A stretch of DNA of 64,000 nucleotides from Marinicella sp. (GTDB lineage Bacteria > Pseudomonadota > Gammaproteobacteria > Xanthomonadales > Marinicellaceae). The notes beneath the pieces are model-generated. The model was not told the DNA's origin. It ran no database searches and saw only the letters and a program-made list of their open reading frames with translations. Positions 30,063 through 38,585 of this stretch are shown here, piece after piece (the first letter of the stretch is position 1; every line of letters begins with the position of its first letter). The position numbers and the translations under genes were made by a program. The stretch lies in the NCBI GenBank assembly GCA_028284365.1, contig JANQRW010000059.1:1-64000 (forward strand), given 5' to 3'.

Positions 30063-30290
30063 ATTGAGAGCAGCAGAGCTACTCGACCAGCATAAGCAAT
30101 GAAAGCATGACGGTTTGCCTGAAAGGCAATAAGTCTTGCTTGAATACCGTAGCTCATCCGAAGTAGTATGACATGCTCGCTGTGGTCTCGATCTCTGATC
30201 CAGTCTCGATTCTAACACCGCCATCCTTGGCGGTGGCTTTCAAATTTGTCAGGAACACTTCGACTGAGCTCAGTGCAACGCAAAAGTGAA
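30063..30290 (-). repeat. Composite intergenic repeat, copy B
   Basis: Read on the reverse strand it opens TTCACTTTTG, as copy A does. A palindrome ACTGAGCTCAGT (30263-30274) and a perfect 8-bp hairpin CACCGCCA/TGGCGGTG (30216-30235) follow, then GACCACAGCGAGCAT and a middle part different from copy A. The close is GTCGAGTAGCTCTGCTGCTCTCAAT. So two copies share the ends and one internal block but differ in the modules between. It fills most of the 29946-30269 spacer and supplies the last codons of the small gene at 30270-30542. The rest of the spacer holds nothing else I can name. Confidence 0.7.
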
Positions 30291-30542
30291 TAAAGACCCA
30301 AGAGTATTCGTTGATTCTGTTTCTGAGTTTCCACTGATTAAAATCAGGTTATCAGCATCCTTAGACTGCTTGTTTTTTTCCTTCCTTAAATCTTTGGTTT
30401 TTTTTGGGATGCTTTCAGTGCCATCAAAGCTAACCACATTGGGCTGCGTTATTTGTGGTACATGATTTTTATCACCAGATATCCACACCATGGCCACAAA
30501 CAAGACAAGTATTAATACAGTTATGAAAACTATTTTTTTCAT
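30270..30542 (-). CDS. Small hypothetical membrane-anchored protein, 3' end inside a repeat
   Basis: 90 residues. An N-terminal signal anchor (KKIVFITVLILVLFVAMVW) is followed by a hydrophilic, Lys/Asp/Ser-rich tail. The last residues, SLFTFALH, and the stop are encoded by repeat copy B, so the natural C-terminus has probably been replaced. No recognised domain. No good ribosome site is visible before the ATG. It may be a real small protein or a decaying gene; I cannot decide from one genome. Confidence 0.4.
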   Translation of the reverse strand: MKKIVFITVLILVLFVAMVWISGDKNHVPQITQPNVVSFDGTESIPKKTKDLRKEKNKQSKDADNLILISGNSETESTNTLGSLFTFALH

Positions 30543-30679
30543 GATACTTTTTTCACAATGATGGCCTTCATAAATTGAAACACAATACGATCAAATCAGC
30601 AGGGCTTTGGCGTTTTATTACTGGATAACAGGCGCCATAAATAGATGCTCGCCACTTACCTAACCCAGAGGGCTGAGTT

Positions 30680-31534
30680 TTACAACTCATAAAAGGTGTC
30701 TTCGGACTTAAACCTTTGATGCACCAGTCCCAAATCTTTCAAAGTTTCTGTGGTTTCGGCCAACACCACTTTTTTTAGTTCAATTTTTTTACCCCATTTG
30801 GTGTAACTAAACCAAGACTCTACATCCTCTGGCAATAAATCAAACTTCTTGGCCACAATCTCAACCCGGCTGGGATCATCATATAATTTTTGTGCATGTT
30901 TTAAGGTTGACTCAATCAGTATTTTCACCTTATCCGCGTGTAAAGCCAAAGTCTGATGACTGGCAACCACCACAAAACAAGACCAAGGGGTTGGACATTC
31001 ACCGATGCGTCTGAATTCACCATTGTCCACATAAGGCTTGGTGGTGAATTTTTCCCAAAAGAACACATCAGCTTTGTCTTCTCGAAAAGCCATGCGCGCT
31101 CCATCCAAGTTATTAATTACCCGGAACTGTAATTTATGGACAGGCCAATCCTTCTGACGTGCATGTACATAAGGCATTAAATGCGAACCAGATCCATAGC
31201 GACTGATGGCATAACGGTGGTGGTAGATTTCGTTGACGTCATCTATATCCGAATCCGCTGGTACATGAATGCCCCAAATAATCGGAGACTCGGTATAAAA
31301 AGAAACTATTTTGTAATTGGCACTTCTGGAAATACCTGAAATGGCTCCTTCTGTCAGTAAAATAGCAACATCAAGATCATCATTTTTAATCGCCTGAATC
31401 ATGCCACCAGTACCTTCATAAAAATCAGTCCATTCAGGTTTGATACCTTGTGCTTGTAGCTCACCTGATTTTCTGGCCATGTGCCAAGGCAAATTATAAT
31501 GTTCTGGCACGCCGCCAATTCTAAGTCTGACCAT
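30680..31534 (-). CDS. ABC-type substrate-binding-like protein without signal peptide
   Basis: About 284 residues from the ATG at 31534; the track's frame begins at a GTG 24 bases earlier. The layout is that of type II periplasmic binding proteins of the NitT/TauT/SsuA kind: LRIGGVPEHYNLPWHMARKS, then GTGGMIQAIKNDDLDVAILLTEG, and a late FDLLPEDVESWFSYTKWG. No signal peptide or lipobox is visible and no ABC permease or ATPase is adjacent. It may be a cytoplasmic or orphan binding protein or a metabolic enzyme of that fold. Ligand unknown. Confidence 0.75.
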   Translation of the reverse strand: MVRLRIGGVPEHYNLPWHMARKSGELQAQGIKPEWTDFYEGTGGMIQAIKNDDLDVAILLTEGAISGISRSANYKIVSFYTESPIIWGIHVPADSDIDDVNEIYHHRYAISRYGSGSHLMPYVHARQKDWPVHKLQFRVINNLDGARMAFREDKADVFFWEKFTTKPYVDNGEFRRIGECPTPWSCFVVVASHQTLALHADKVKILIESTLKHAQKLYDDPSRVEIVAKKFDLLPEDVESWFSYTKWGKKIELKKVVLAETTETLKDLGLVHQRFKSEDTFYEL

Positions 31535-31632
31535 GATATGGGCTCGAAAAAAAATCACATTGTATCATTTTCAAAGTGTGGCTTTGCTACAGTCATCACA
31601 TCCTGAAATGCTCATGTGCTAAAATTTCACTG

Positions 31633-32388
31633 ATGCGCTTTTTGTCCCTGTTATTGCTACTGATCTGCACCAACGCTTCTGGTGAAATTGAACTGTTAAT
31701 TGTTGGTGGCCAAAACCAACCCATAAAGTTTATGGCCTTGCCATTTGAATATCAGGGTGATGGTCTGAACCCTGCGGTGACCGTTGAAAACCACATTGTT
31801 CAAGCACTTTCAAGCACTGGTTTATTTACCATGCCCTTGCGCTATGAAAAACCACAGAATGAAGCCAATATGTTGGCTTGGCAGTTCGCTGGTATCCGCT
31901 ATGTTTTGCAAGGTGAGATTCGTGAACTTGAGGAAACCATACACCTTAAACTCACCATCAATGACACACTACTCCTTAAACCCACTTTAAGTACGGTGAT
32001 TTTGAATCCCAAAGAACTCGAGTTAAGCAGCCAGCTATTTGCCGATCAGGTTTATCGCAGCATGTTCTATACCACGTTCACCAATGATGAAGACAAACAA
32101 TATTTACACAATGAAGACCCCACTTTTACACGCTATTTGAATCAATTGGTTGTGTTATTCAAAGGTGCATGGAAAAGTCAGCTGAACCGAGGTACTTGTT
32201 CGGTTGAAATTCAACAGATGCCTGGTGGGGTACCATTTAAAAGTCAATTGCAAGAAGATTGTTTCAATGATTCTCAACTGGCCAAAGAAATTCAGGAGGC
32301 GCTGGATACCGTGAGTACACTGCCCTATGAAAAGTATCAGCAAGTGTTCGATAAATATTTAAAGCTACAATTCATCAGTACAGACTAA
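31633..32388 (+). CDS. TolB-N-like / TolA-C-like periplasmic protein
   Basis: 251 residues from the ATG at 31633, which opens a signal peptide ending near NASG; the track start adds an unsupported leader. The first half (IKFMALPFEYQGDG, then NHIVQALSSTGLFTMP) follows the N-terminal domain of TolB. The C-terminal third (GTCSVEIQQMPGG, a second Cys, a helix, then LPYEKYQQVFDKYLKLQF) follows TolA domain III, including the cysteine pair. There is no beta-propeller and no membrane tether, so it is not either protein proper. In the Tol system these two domains bind each other. Role here unknown. Convergent with, and overlapping by 4 bp, the cytochrome gene. Confidence 0.65.
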   Translation: MRFLSLLLLLICTNASGEIELLIVGGQNQPIKFMALPFEYQGDGLNPAVTVENHIVQALSSTGLFTMPLRYEKPQNEANMLAWQFAGIRYVLQGEIRELEETIHLKLTINDTLLLKPTLSTVILNPKELELSSQLFADQVYRSMFYTTFTNDEDKQYLHNEDPTFTRYLNQLVVLFKGAWKSQLNRGTCSVEIQQMPGGVPFKSQLQEDCFNDSQLAKEIQEALDTVSTLPYEKYQQVFDKYLKLQFISTD

Positions 32389-33866
32389 TTGATCGGATGT
32401 AATATATCTGACTTAGCGTTTCTTTGTAAATGTAAATCAGTATCAATCAAATGACCGTCCATACCCCAGCTTTTCAACTTTTCAATGGCCCATTCCTGGG
32501 TTTTATCCTGGTGGCATTCATGGCAGGCATTGGGTGAGTTTTCAATCCCCAGTTTTTTACTCAATAATGGGTTCGGTATGGAGCCCATGTTGTGACTACG
32601 AACAAAGTGTGTAACACCTGCAACTGCATTGAGGATATTCTTTGGCATGTGACAATCATAACAGTAGGCACCAGGTCTGCCTGCTTTGTGGTTGGTATGT
32701 GCTGATAAATTTTCAGCTATAACCTCATGGCACCCCAAACAAAAAGCATTACTCTGTACGGTCGGCCGTAACAGCCCGGTTGCTGCAGCTTTTTTATTGT
32801 TATGAGGATCATGACAAGTGTAACAACGCATATCTGTCACTTGGTAATGACTGGAGTCAGCAAACGAACGAAATAATGTCCCCAACCCTTTTGGACGACC
32901 ATCTGGCCAAACTTCAACAGTTGGGTGTTTTCTGCCAGGAACCAAAGGCGCTTCATCAAAGTACGGTGATAAATCATTCAACTCACCATTGGCGTTAAAA
33001 CCAGGCTTATAGTTTCGATACAACGGTTGTCGTTTTCGGAAAATATCAGCACCATGACATCGGGCACAAACGCTCAAAGCAAAACCCTGTTCCTGATTCG
33101 CAGCATTAATGATAAAAGGTGCAGTTTTATTGAATAAATTTTGATCAAACCAAGAAACCAAACGATTCACAGGATGACCATTCATATAATTAACATGTTC
33201 ACTACCTGGACCATGACAAACTTCACAACCCACACCTATTTCAGTCCACTCAACCTGGGCAATAGTGTGTGTATTGTTCTTATAATTTTCCTGTAAATTA
33301 GTGGTATGACAACGAGCGCAATACAAGTTCCATGCTGAGTTAAGTGGCTTCATTTGCTCCCATAAATCATGGACCGACTGCGGCGACTGTTCTTGCTCAT
33401 TCCAATACGCAAAAAAGGCTTGTCTCGGTACCGACCATTGAATTGGCAAGCGCCGCAACACGCCTCCTTTTTCCTGTGTCAGATAAGTTTGACGGTATTG
33501 ATACCCTATGACTTTGTTGATTTTAAATTCAGAATAACTTTCACCACCTATGTCTTGAATCGCCATGAAAAATTCACCACCACGTTCATACATTTTTGCA
33601 GCAGGTTCATCAAATTCAGGATCTTGTTGTGGAAAGAAATAAGACCCGGAACTGAAGTCACCAACCACAGAACCTTGCTCAGGCAAACGCGCTATGTTGT
33701 GATGTGGAGAAATTTTCCAGGCATCATAGTTAATCCAATGGCAGTCGCCACATACTTCACTACCAACAAAGTCTGCATGAAAGACCTTTGGTGCAGGATC
33801 TCTGAAAAAATAAATGCCCAAAACAGCCGTTGCTAAAAATATCAAAAATATAAGGAGGTATTTCAT
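32385..33866 (-). CDS. Octaheme c-type cytochrome
   Basis: 493 residues with an N-terminal signal/anchor helix and eight CxxCH heme sites (CGDCH, CARCH, CEVCH, CARCH, CYTCH, CLGCH, CYDCH, CHECH). The opening (VCGDCHWINYDAWKISPHH, then VVGDFSSG) and GVGCEVCHGPGSEHV match a widespread multiheme family whose members often continue into TPR repeats. Here the protein ends soon after the eighth heme, so the TPR part is absent. It should be periplasmic and move electrons; the partner is unknown. Its ATG overlaps the stop of the DedA-PAP2 gene by 4 bp, so the two are translationally coupled. Confidence 0.9.
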   Translation of the reverse strand: MKYLLIFLIFLATAVLGIYFFRDPAPKVFHADFVGSEVCGDCHWINYDAWKISPHHNIARLPEQGSVVGDFSSGSYFFPQQDPEFDEPAAKMYERGGEFFMAIQDIGGESYSEFKINKVIGYQYRQTYLTQEKGGVLRRLPIQWSVPRQAFFAYWNEQEQSPQSVHDLWEQMKPLNSAWNLYCARCHTTNLQENYKNNTHTIAQVEWTEIGVGCEVCHGPGSEHVNYMNGHPVNRLVSWFDQNLFNKTAPFIINAANQEQGFALSVCARCHGADIFRKRQPLYRNYKPGFNANGELNDLSPYFDEAPLVPGRKHPTVEVWPDGRPKGLGTLFRSFADSSHYQVTDMRCYTCHDPHNNKKAAATGLLRPTVQSNAFCLGCHEVIAENLSAHTNHKAGRPGAYCYDCHMPKNILNAVAGVTHFVRSHNMGSIPNPLLSKKLGIENSPNACHECHQDKTQEWAIEKLKSWGMDGHLIDTDLHLQRNAKSDILHPIN

Positions 33867-35758
33867 TTTCGTTTCTGAATAATCTGCAATGTGCCATCAG
33901 TTAATTGGTCAACTGCAAAAAGACTGCCTTTTAATGCTGCCACTAATTCGCTTTTGTCCTTTTGGGTAGCATCATAACCCCAGTGATTGAATAAATACAA
34001 ATCTGTATCGCGTTTATGACGTGTTAAACTACCTCGAAAGTGCTCCTCTGTTCCGTTTTGTTCTGACCAAATTCGCAACACAATCAACTTATCTCCTTGC
34101 TTTTCACTCATTAACAATTTTTCAACTTCACCGCGATGTACATATGAAAACAAAGGCAACTCTTCAGCCTCAGGCTCAACTCGCATGGCTTGATAAACAT
34201 TACCCCATGTTCTTGGTTCCTGAACTTGCCAACCTAGTTTCATCAATTGATTCTTGAAGTCAACCAAATCTCCCATGAGTGTGATGTCCAATGTTTGTTG
34301 GCCATTGTTAGCCCATCCTGTGGTTTTGGCAGTAATTTGTTGCTGCAGCCATACAGGTTTAGTTGTTACCGTTGATGCTGCAAATAATACCCAGGCAACA
34401 AAAGGCATCAGTAAAGTGGTGGTTATGTATGCAATTTTTATGGGCAAGCCAAGAAATTGTTTACGACTGCGAGTCCGGTAGGCAATACCAATCAACATCG
34501 ACCAAATACTGGCAGTTAAAATCGATGACATCACCATAGCCAGGTTCATTTGATAGAAAAACAAGCTACTGAAAGCAAACAATAGGGTCAATATACCTGC
34601 CACCACATAAGGCCAACTGCGCCACTTAACCGGATAAGCACCGGCCACTACAATGGCCCAGAAACTGGATACTGCAGTGAACCAAAACACATGGTGAGAT
34701 GACCACAGATGCCAACCATCGTGACCAATAAAACAGATGAATATTGAGAATACGTAAGAAGAAATTGAAACCAATAACCAATGCTGTAACACTAAATTTA
34801 AGCGCCGATAAATCAACCAGAATGTCACCACCATGGTCACAACCACAATACTGATGTCATGTCCAATGAACAACAGCCATTTCATTGGCACCACCGTCCA
34901 GGGGTTGTGAAAAGCAAAGAAAAAAGATTCGGTGCTTTGATTCCATCGCAACAAAGTTTCATTAATCGCGGTAAACCAAATCGTGGCAATCAAAAACAAC
35001 AACAACAACATCGCCAGCATGGCCAAAGAACCCTTTTCCTGTTGTCTAGGATCAACCAAACCAGAAGTTAACTTGCCTAATGTGGGGTGTCTTTGGGTCC
35101 ATGCCAATAAAGAGCTGAGCCATTTATAGGTTTTGGGTACCAACAAAGCGTATACAAAATTTATCAACCAGTAAACCACCCAAATTAATACCACCAGCAC
35201 CAAAACCAGCACCGACAGTTTGACCGCAACTTTAGCCATGGTTTCCATCGCTGAACCAAACAATACGCCAGGCAATAAGTAAAACGGTGCCCACAAAACC
35301 GAAGCCACTGAACTGATGATGACATAACGTTTCACCGACATACCCATCATGCCACCAATGGCAGGAATAATTGGTCTGACTGGTCCCACAAAACGACCAA
35401 TGAAGACACTCACCCCACCATATTTAGCAAAAAAGTTTTGGCCTTTTTCAATCAAGTCCGGGAATTTATACATGGGCCAGATTTTAAGCAGTTTTTGTTT
35501 GTATTTATGACCAATCCAAAAGCTGATACCATCACCCATGAAAGCACCCAAAGTTGCCCACATCCAAGCGGTGTAAAAGTCCAACACACCCAAACCAATT
35601 AACGCTCCCAAACTGACTAAAAAGGCCGCACCTGGGAAAATGATACCAACCAATAAAATTGATTCTGTAAAAGCAAACAAAAAGATGAGCACCCCAGTCC
35701 AATTGGGGTTGGCTTGAATCCAATCATAGACGTCTTTAACCCATCCAGTTGGTTCCAT
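33863..35758 (-). CDS. DedA/VTT - degenerate PAP2 - LssY fusion membrane protein
   Basis: 631 residues in three parts. Residues 1-200 form a DedA/SNARE-associated domain (GIIFPGAAFLVSLGALIG, GDGISFWIGHKY, FIGRFVGPVRPIIPAIGG), a type linked to lipid-carrier recycling. Residues about 240-450 have the helix pattern of a PAP2 phosphatase, but its motifs are lost: no K-x6-RP, SSHHVFW where PSGH is expected, and no SR-x5-H-x3-D. The last 150 residues match the soluble LssY C-terminal domain (LVDFKNQLMKLGWQVQEP, FNHWGYDA). First gene of a pair with the octaheme cytochrome. Confidence 0.88.
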   Translation of the reverse strand: MEPTGWVKDVYDWIQANPNWTGVLIFLFAFTESILLVGIIFPGAAFLVSLGALIGLGVLDFYTAWMWATLGAFMGDGISFWIGHKYKQKLLKIWPMYKFPDLIEKGQNFFAKYGGVSVFIGRFVGPVRPIIPAIGGMMGMSVKRYVIISSVASVLWAPFYLLPGVLFGSAMETMAKVAVKLSVLVLVLVVLIWVVYWLINFVYALLVPKTYKWLSSLLAWTQRHPTLGKLTSGLVDPRQQEKGSLAMLAMLLLLFLIATIWFTAINETLLRWNQSTESFFFAFHNPWTVVPMKWLLFIGHDISIVVVTMVVTFWLIYRRLNLVLQHWLLVSISSYVFSIFICFIGHDGWHLWSSHHVFWFTAVSSFWAIVVAGAYPVKWRSWPYVVAGILTLLFAFSSLFFYQMNLAMVMSSILTASIWSMLIGIAYRTRSRKQFLGLPIKIAYITTTLLMPFVAWVLFAASTVTTKPVWLQQQITAKTTGWANNGQQTLDITLMGDLVDFKNQLMKLGWQVQEPRTWGNVYQAMRVEPEAEELPLFSYVHRGEVEKLLMSEKQGDKLIVLRIWSEQNGTEEHFRGSLTRHKRDTDLYLFNHWGYDATQKDKSELVAALKGSLFAVDQLTDGTLQIIQKRK

Positions 35759-35760
35759 AA

Positions 35761-37035
35761 TTAAACCCTAATGGCGTTTTTCGCTGCAATTAAAGTTTGT
35801 TCAATGATGTCATCTGAGTGCTTGGAACTGACAAAGCCCGCCTCATAAGCAGAAGGTGCCATGTACACCCCAGCTTTAAGCATCGCATGGAAAAAACGTC
35901 TGAAATGAGCTTCATCGCACGTTGCTAAATCGGTAAAACCCTGCGCTTTTTCTTCCCGGAAAAACAAACCAAACATACCACCTTGGTGACAAGTTGAAAA
36001 AGGGACTCCAGCTTCATCGGCCACAACTTGTAAACCTTTTACTAATTTTCCAGTTTGAGTCGCTAAATGATCATAAAAACCATCAGCTGAAATGATGTTC
36101 ATCATGGCTGAACCGGCAGCCATTGCCAACGGGTTACCAGATAATGTACCAGCCTGGTAAACCGATCCTGATGGTGCAATGTAACTCATGATGTCTTTGC
36201 GACCACCAAAAGCGCCTACGGGCAAACCACCACCAATCACTTTACCAAAGGTGGTTAAATCGGGCTTAACTCCATACAACTCTTGGGCACCACCCTTGGC
36301 CACACGAAACCCGGTCATGACCTCATCAAAAATAAGCACAGAACCATGTTGGTCACACAAGTTTCGCATCCCTTGTAAATAACCATCAACAGGTTCAATC
36401 ATGTTCATATTGCCAGCTATGGGTTCCACAATTATGGCAGCCACATCCTCACCCACTTCAGCCATTACTTGTGACAGGCTGTCCAAATCATTGAATGGAA
36501 CAGTTAAAGTCAAATCTGCCACTGCATCTGGCACCCCTGGTGAACCTGGAATACCTAAAGTCAACACCCCACTCCCAGCTTTAACTAAGAAAGAATCAGC
36601 ATGACCATGATAACAGCCTTCAAATTTGATGACTTTATCGCGGCCACTAAACCCTCTGGCCAAACGAATGGCACTCATGGTTGCTTCAGTGCCTGAATTA
36701 ACCATCCGCACCAGCTCTATCGATGGAATCATGGCACAAATTTGTTCAGCCAAAGTCACTTCCGCCTCAGCCGGCGCACCAAAGCTCAAGCCTCTATCCA
36801 CAGCTTTATGTACCGCCGCCAATACAGTTTCATTGCTGTGGCCTGCGATCATCGGACCCCAGCTACCAATGTAGTCAATGTAAACCTTACCATTGACATC
36901 GTACATATGTGGGCCTTTGGCTGTGGCAATGAACAGTGGCTCACCGCCCACGCCTTTGAACGCCCTCACGGGTGAATTAACGCCGCCTGGGATGAATTGT
37001 TGCGCTTTGGTAAATAGCTTGTGGTTGTTATTCAT
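35761..37035 (-). CDS. hemL: Glutamate-1-semialdehyde 2,1-aminomutase
   Basis: 424 residues from the ATG at 37035; this length and start match the family, whereas the track's 37107 start adds 24 unsupported residues. PLP-dependent enzyme of C5 tetrapyrrole synthesis that makes 5-aminolevulinate. With this start the PLP lysine in [15 protein letters not shown] is Lys265, the same number as in E. coli. [32 protein letters not shown] and [14 protein letters not shown] are further signatures. It is divergent from the gamma-glutamyltranspeptidase homologue, with about 100 bp between the starts. Confidence 0.97.
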   Translation of the reverse strand: MNNNHKLFTKAQQFIPGGVNSPVRAFKGVGGEPLFIATAKGPHMYDVNGKVYIDYIGSWGPMIAGHSNETVLAAVHKAVDRGLSFGAPAEAEVTLAEQICAMIPSIELVRMVNSGTEATMSAIRLARGFSGRDKVIKFEGCYHGHADSFLVKAGSGVLTLGIPGSPGVPDAVADLTLTVPFNDLDSLSQVMAEVGEDVAAIIVEPIAGNMNMIEPVDGYLQGMRNLCDQHGSVLIFDEVMTGFRVAKGGAQELYGVKPDLTTFGKVIGGGLPVGAFGGRKDIMSYIAPSGSVYQAGTLSGNPLAMAAGSAMMNIISADGFYDHLATQTGKLVKGLQVVADEAGVPFSTCHQGGMFGLFFREEKAQGFTDLATCDEAHFRRFFHAMLKAGVYMAPSAYEAGFVSSKHSDDIIEQTLIAAKNAIRV

Positions 37036-37133
37036 TTTCTGCTTTGGGCATGTCATAAATGAACCGCCATTATAAAGGTTTTGACATGGATTTGGGATGG
37101 CATACAATGGTCAATTTGTCATAATTCAGTATT

Positions 37134-38585
37134 TTGAAAAACTCTTCACAAAAGTCAAACACCAAACCCTATGCCATCGCTGCTGGACACGAACAAACAG
37201 CAGCAGCAGCGCAACAAATTTTACACCAAGGTGGCAATGCATTTGATGCCATCCTGGCAGCCATGATGATGTCGTTTGTGGCGGAACCGTTGTTATCATC
37301 CCCTGGTGGTGGTGGATTCATGATTGCTTCGGGATCAGAACAACCACCCAAAGTATTGGATTTTTTTTCCGACACCCCTAACATTTCAGCAACAAACATT
37401 AACACTGAACAAGTTGATTTTTATCCGATCATGGGCGACTTTGGGCCACGCCAGCAAGAGTTTCACATTGGCCATGCCGCCGCCGCAATTCCCGGAGTAC
37501 CAGCAGGTATTTTTAAAATTCACCAAGCACTGTGCTCTTTGCCTTTGTCACAAATTGCCGAACCAGCTATAAACGCTGCCAATCAAGGCATTCTGATTAA
37601 CCATCAACAGGCTTATGTGGCCTTGATTCTGAAACCCATCATTGAGTCAACACCAGAAGCCAAACAGTTGTTTCAGGGCTTTAGCGCTGGACATGTCTGG
37701 AAAAACCCCAAGCTAGCAAGTTTTCTTGCCACCCTGTCAAAGGCTGACCATGATTGGTTTTACCACGGTCAAATTGCCCAAAACATCTCTTGCCAAGATG
37801 ATGGGTTGCTTGAAGAAATTGACTTCACAAGCTATCAATGTGAAGTAAGAAAACCTCTGAGTTTAGAGCTGGGTTCACACCAAATATTAACCAACCCGCA
37901 GCCCAGCAGCGGCGGGTATTTAATTGTTGAGCAATTACGCCGATTGAAAAACAGACATGATGAGCTTGCCGTTTTGGAAGCCATGCAACATGCTGACGAT
38001 TTAAAAAGAAACCCGATGACAGAAGTCTCACGCGGCACCACCCACATGAGTGTAGCAGATGGTCATGGAAACCTGGCCAGCCTAACCCTGTCTAACGGCG
38101 AAGGTAATGGACAAGTCGTTGAAGGCTGCGGCTTTATGTTGAATAATTTTTTGGGAGAAGAAGACATCAATACCCATGGTTTTTTCTCATGGCGAGGAAA
38201 AAAGCGCATGCGCTCCATGATGTCACCCACTTTGGTATTACATCCAAAATCAAGCTATGCGCTGGGTACAGGTGGTTCCAACCGCATCAAAACTGCTTTA
38301 TTCCAAGTCATCAACCACCTCATCAATGGTAACAAACACCTTAAACATGCCATTGAAGCGCCCAGAATGCACTATGAGAACGGACATTTAGATATAGAAC
38401 CAGAATTCAATTCTGCGGTTTTAGAACAATTGAAAAAAAACAACCCAATCCACTCAGAATGGCATAACCACAACTTGTACTTCGGTGGCGTCAATGCAGT
38501 TCAAAATGGCCTCACCACCGCCGCAGTTGGCGACTTTAGACGCAATGGTTGTGGTATTGTTGGGCATCAGTCACTGAACAGATAG
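37134..38585 (+). CDS. Gamma-glutamyltranspeptidase-family protein
   Basis: 483 residues, somewhat shorter than usual GGT. The start is a TTG: an in-frame TAA lies 12 bp upstream and no ATG is available. Large-subunit features include AIAAGHEQTAAAAQQIL, GGNAFDAILA and LLSSPGGGGFM. The processing nucleophile is probably Thr302 in RGTTHMSVADGHGN, which would begin the small subunit after autocleavage. GGT enzymes cleave glutathione and gamma-glutamyl amides. No signal peptide is visible, which is unusual for periplasmic GGT, so it may be cytoplasmic. Confidence 0.88.
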   Translation: MKNSSQKSNTKPYAIAAGHEQTAAAAQQILHQGGNAFDAILAAMMMSFVAEPLLSSPGGGGFMIASGSEQPPKVLDFFSDTPNISATNINTEQVDFYPIMGDFGPRQQEFHIGHAAAAIPGVPAGIFKIHQALCSLPLSQIAEPAINAANQGILINHQQAYVALILKPIIESTPEAKQLFQGFSAGHVWKNPKLASFLATLSKADHDWFYHGQIAQNISCQDDGLLEEIDFTSYQCEVRKPLSLELGSHQILTNPQPSSGGYLIVEQLRRLKNRHDELAVLEAMQHADDLKRNPMTEVSRGTTHMSVADGHGNLASLTLSNGEGNGQVVEGCGFMLNNFLGEEDINTHGFFSWRGKKRMRSMMSPTLVLHPKSSYALGTGGSNRIKTALFQVINHLINGNKHLKHAIEAPRMHYENGHLDIEPEFNSAVLEQLKKNNPIHSEWHNHNLYFGGVNAVQNGLTTAAVGDFRRNGCGIVGHQSLNR

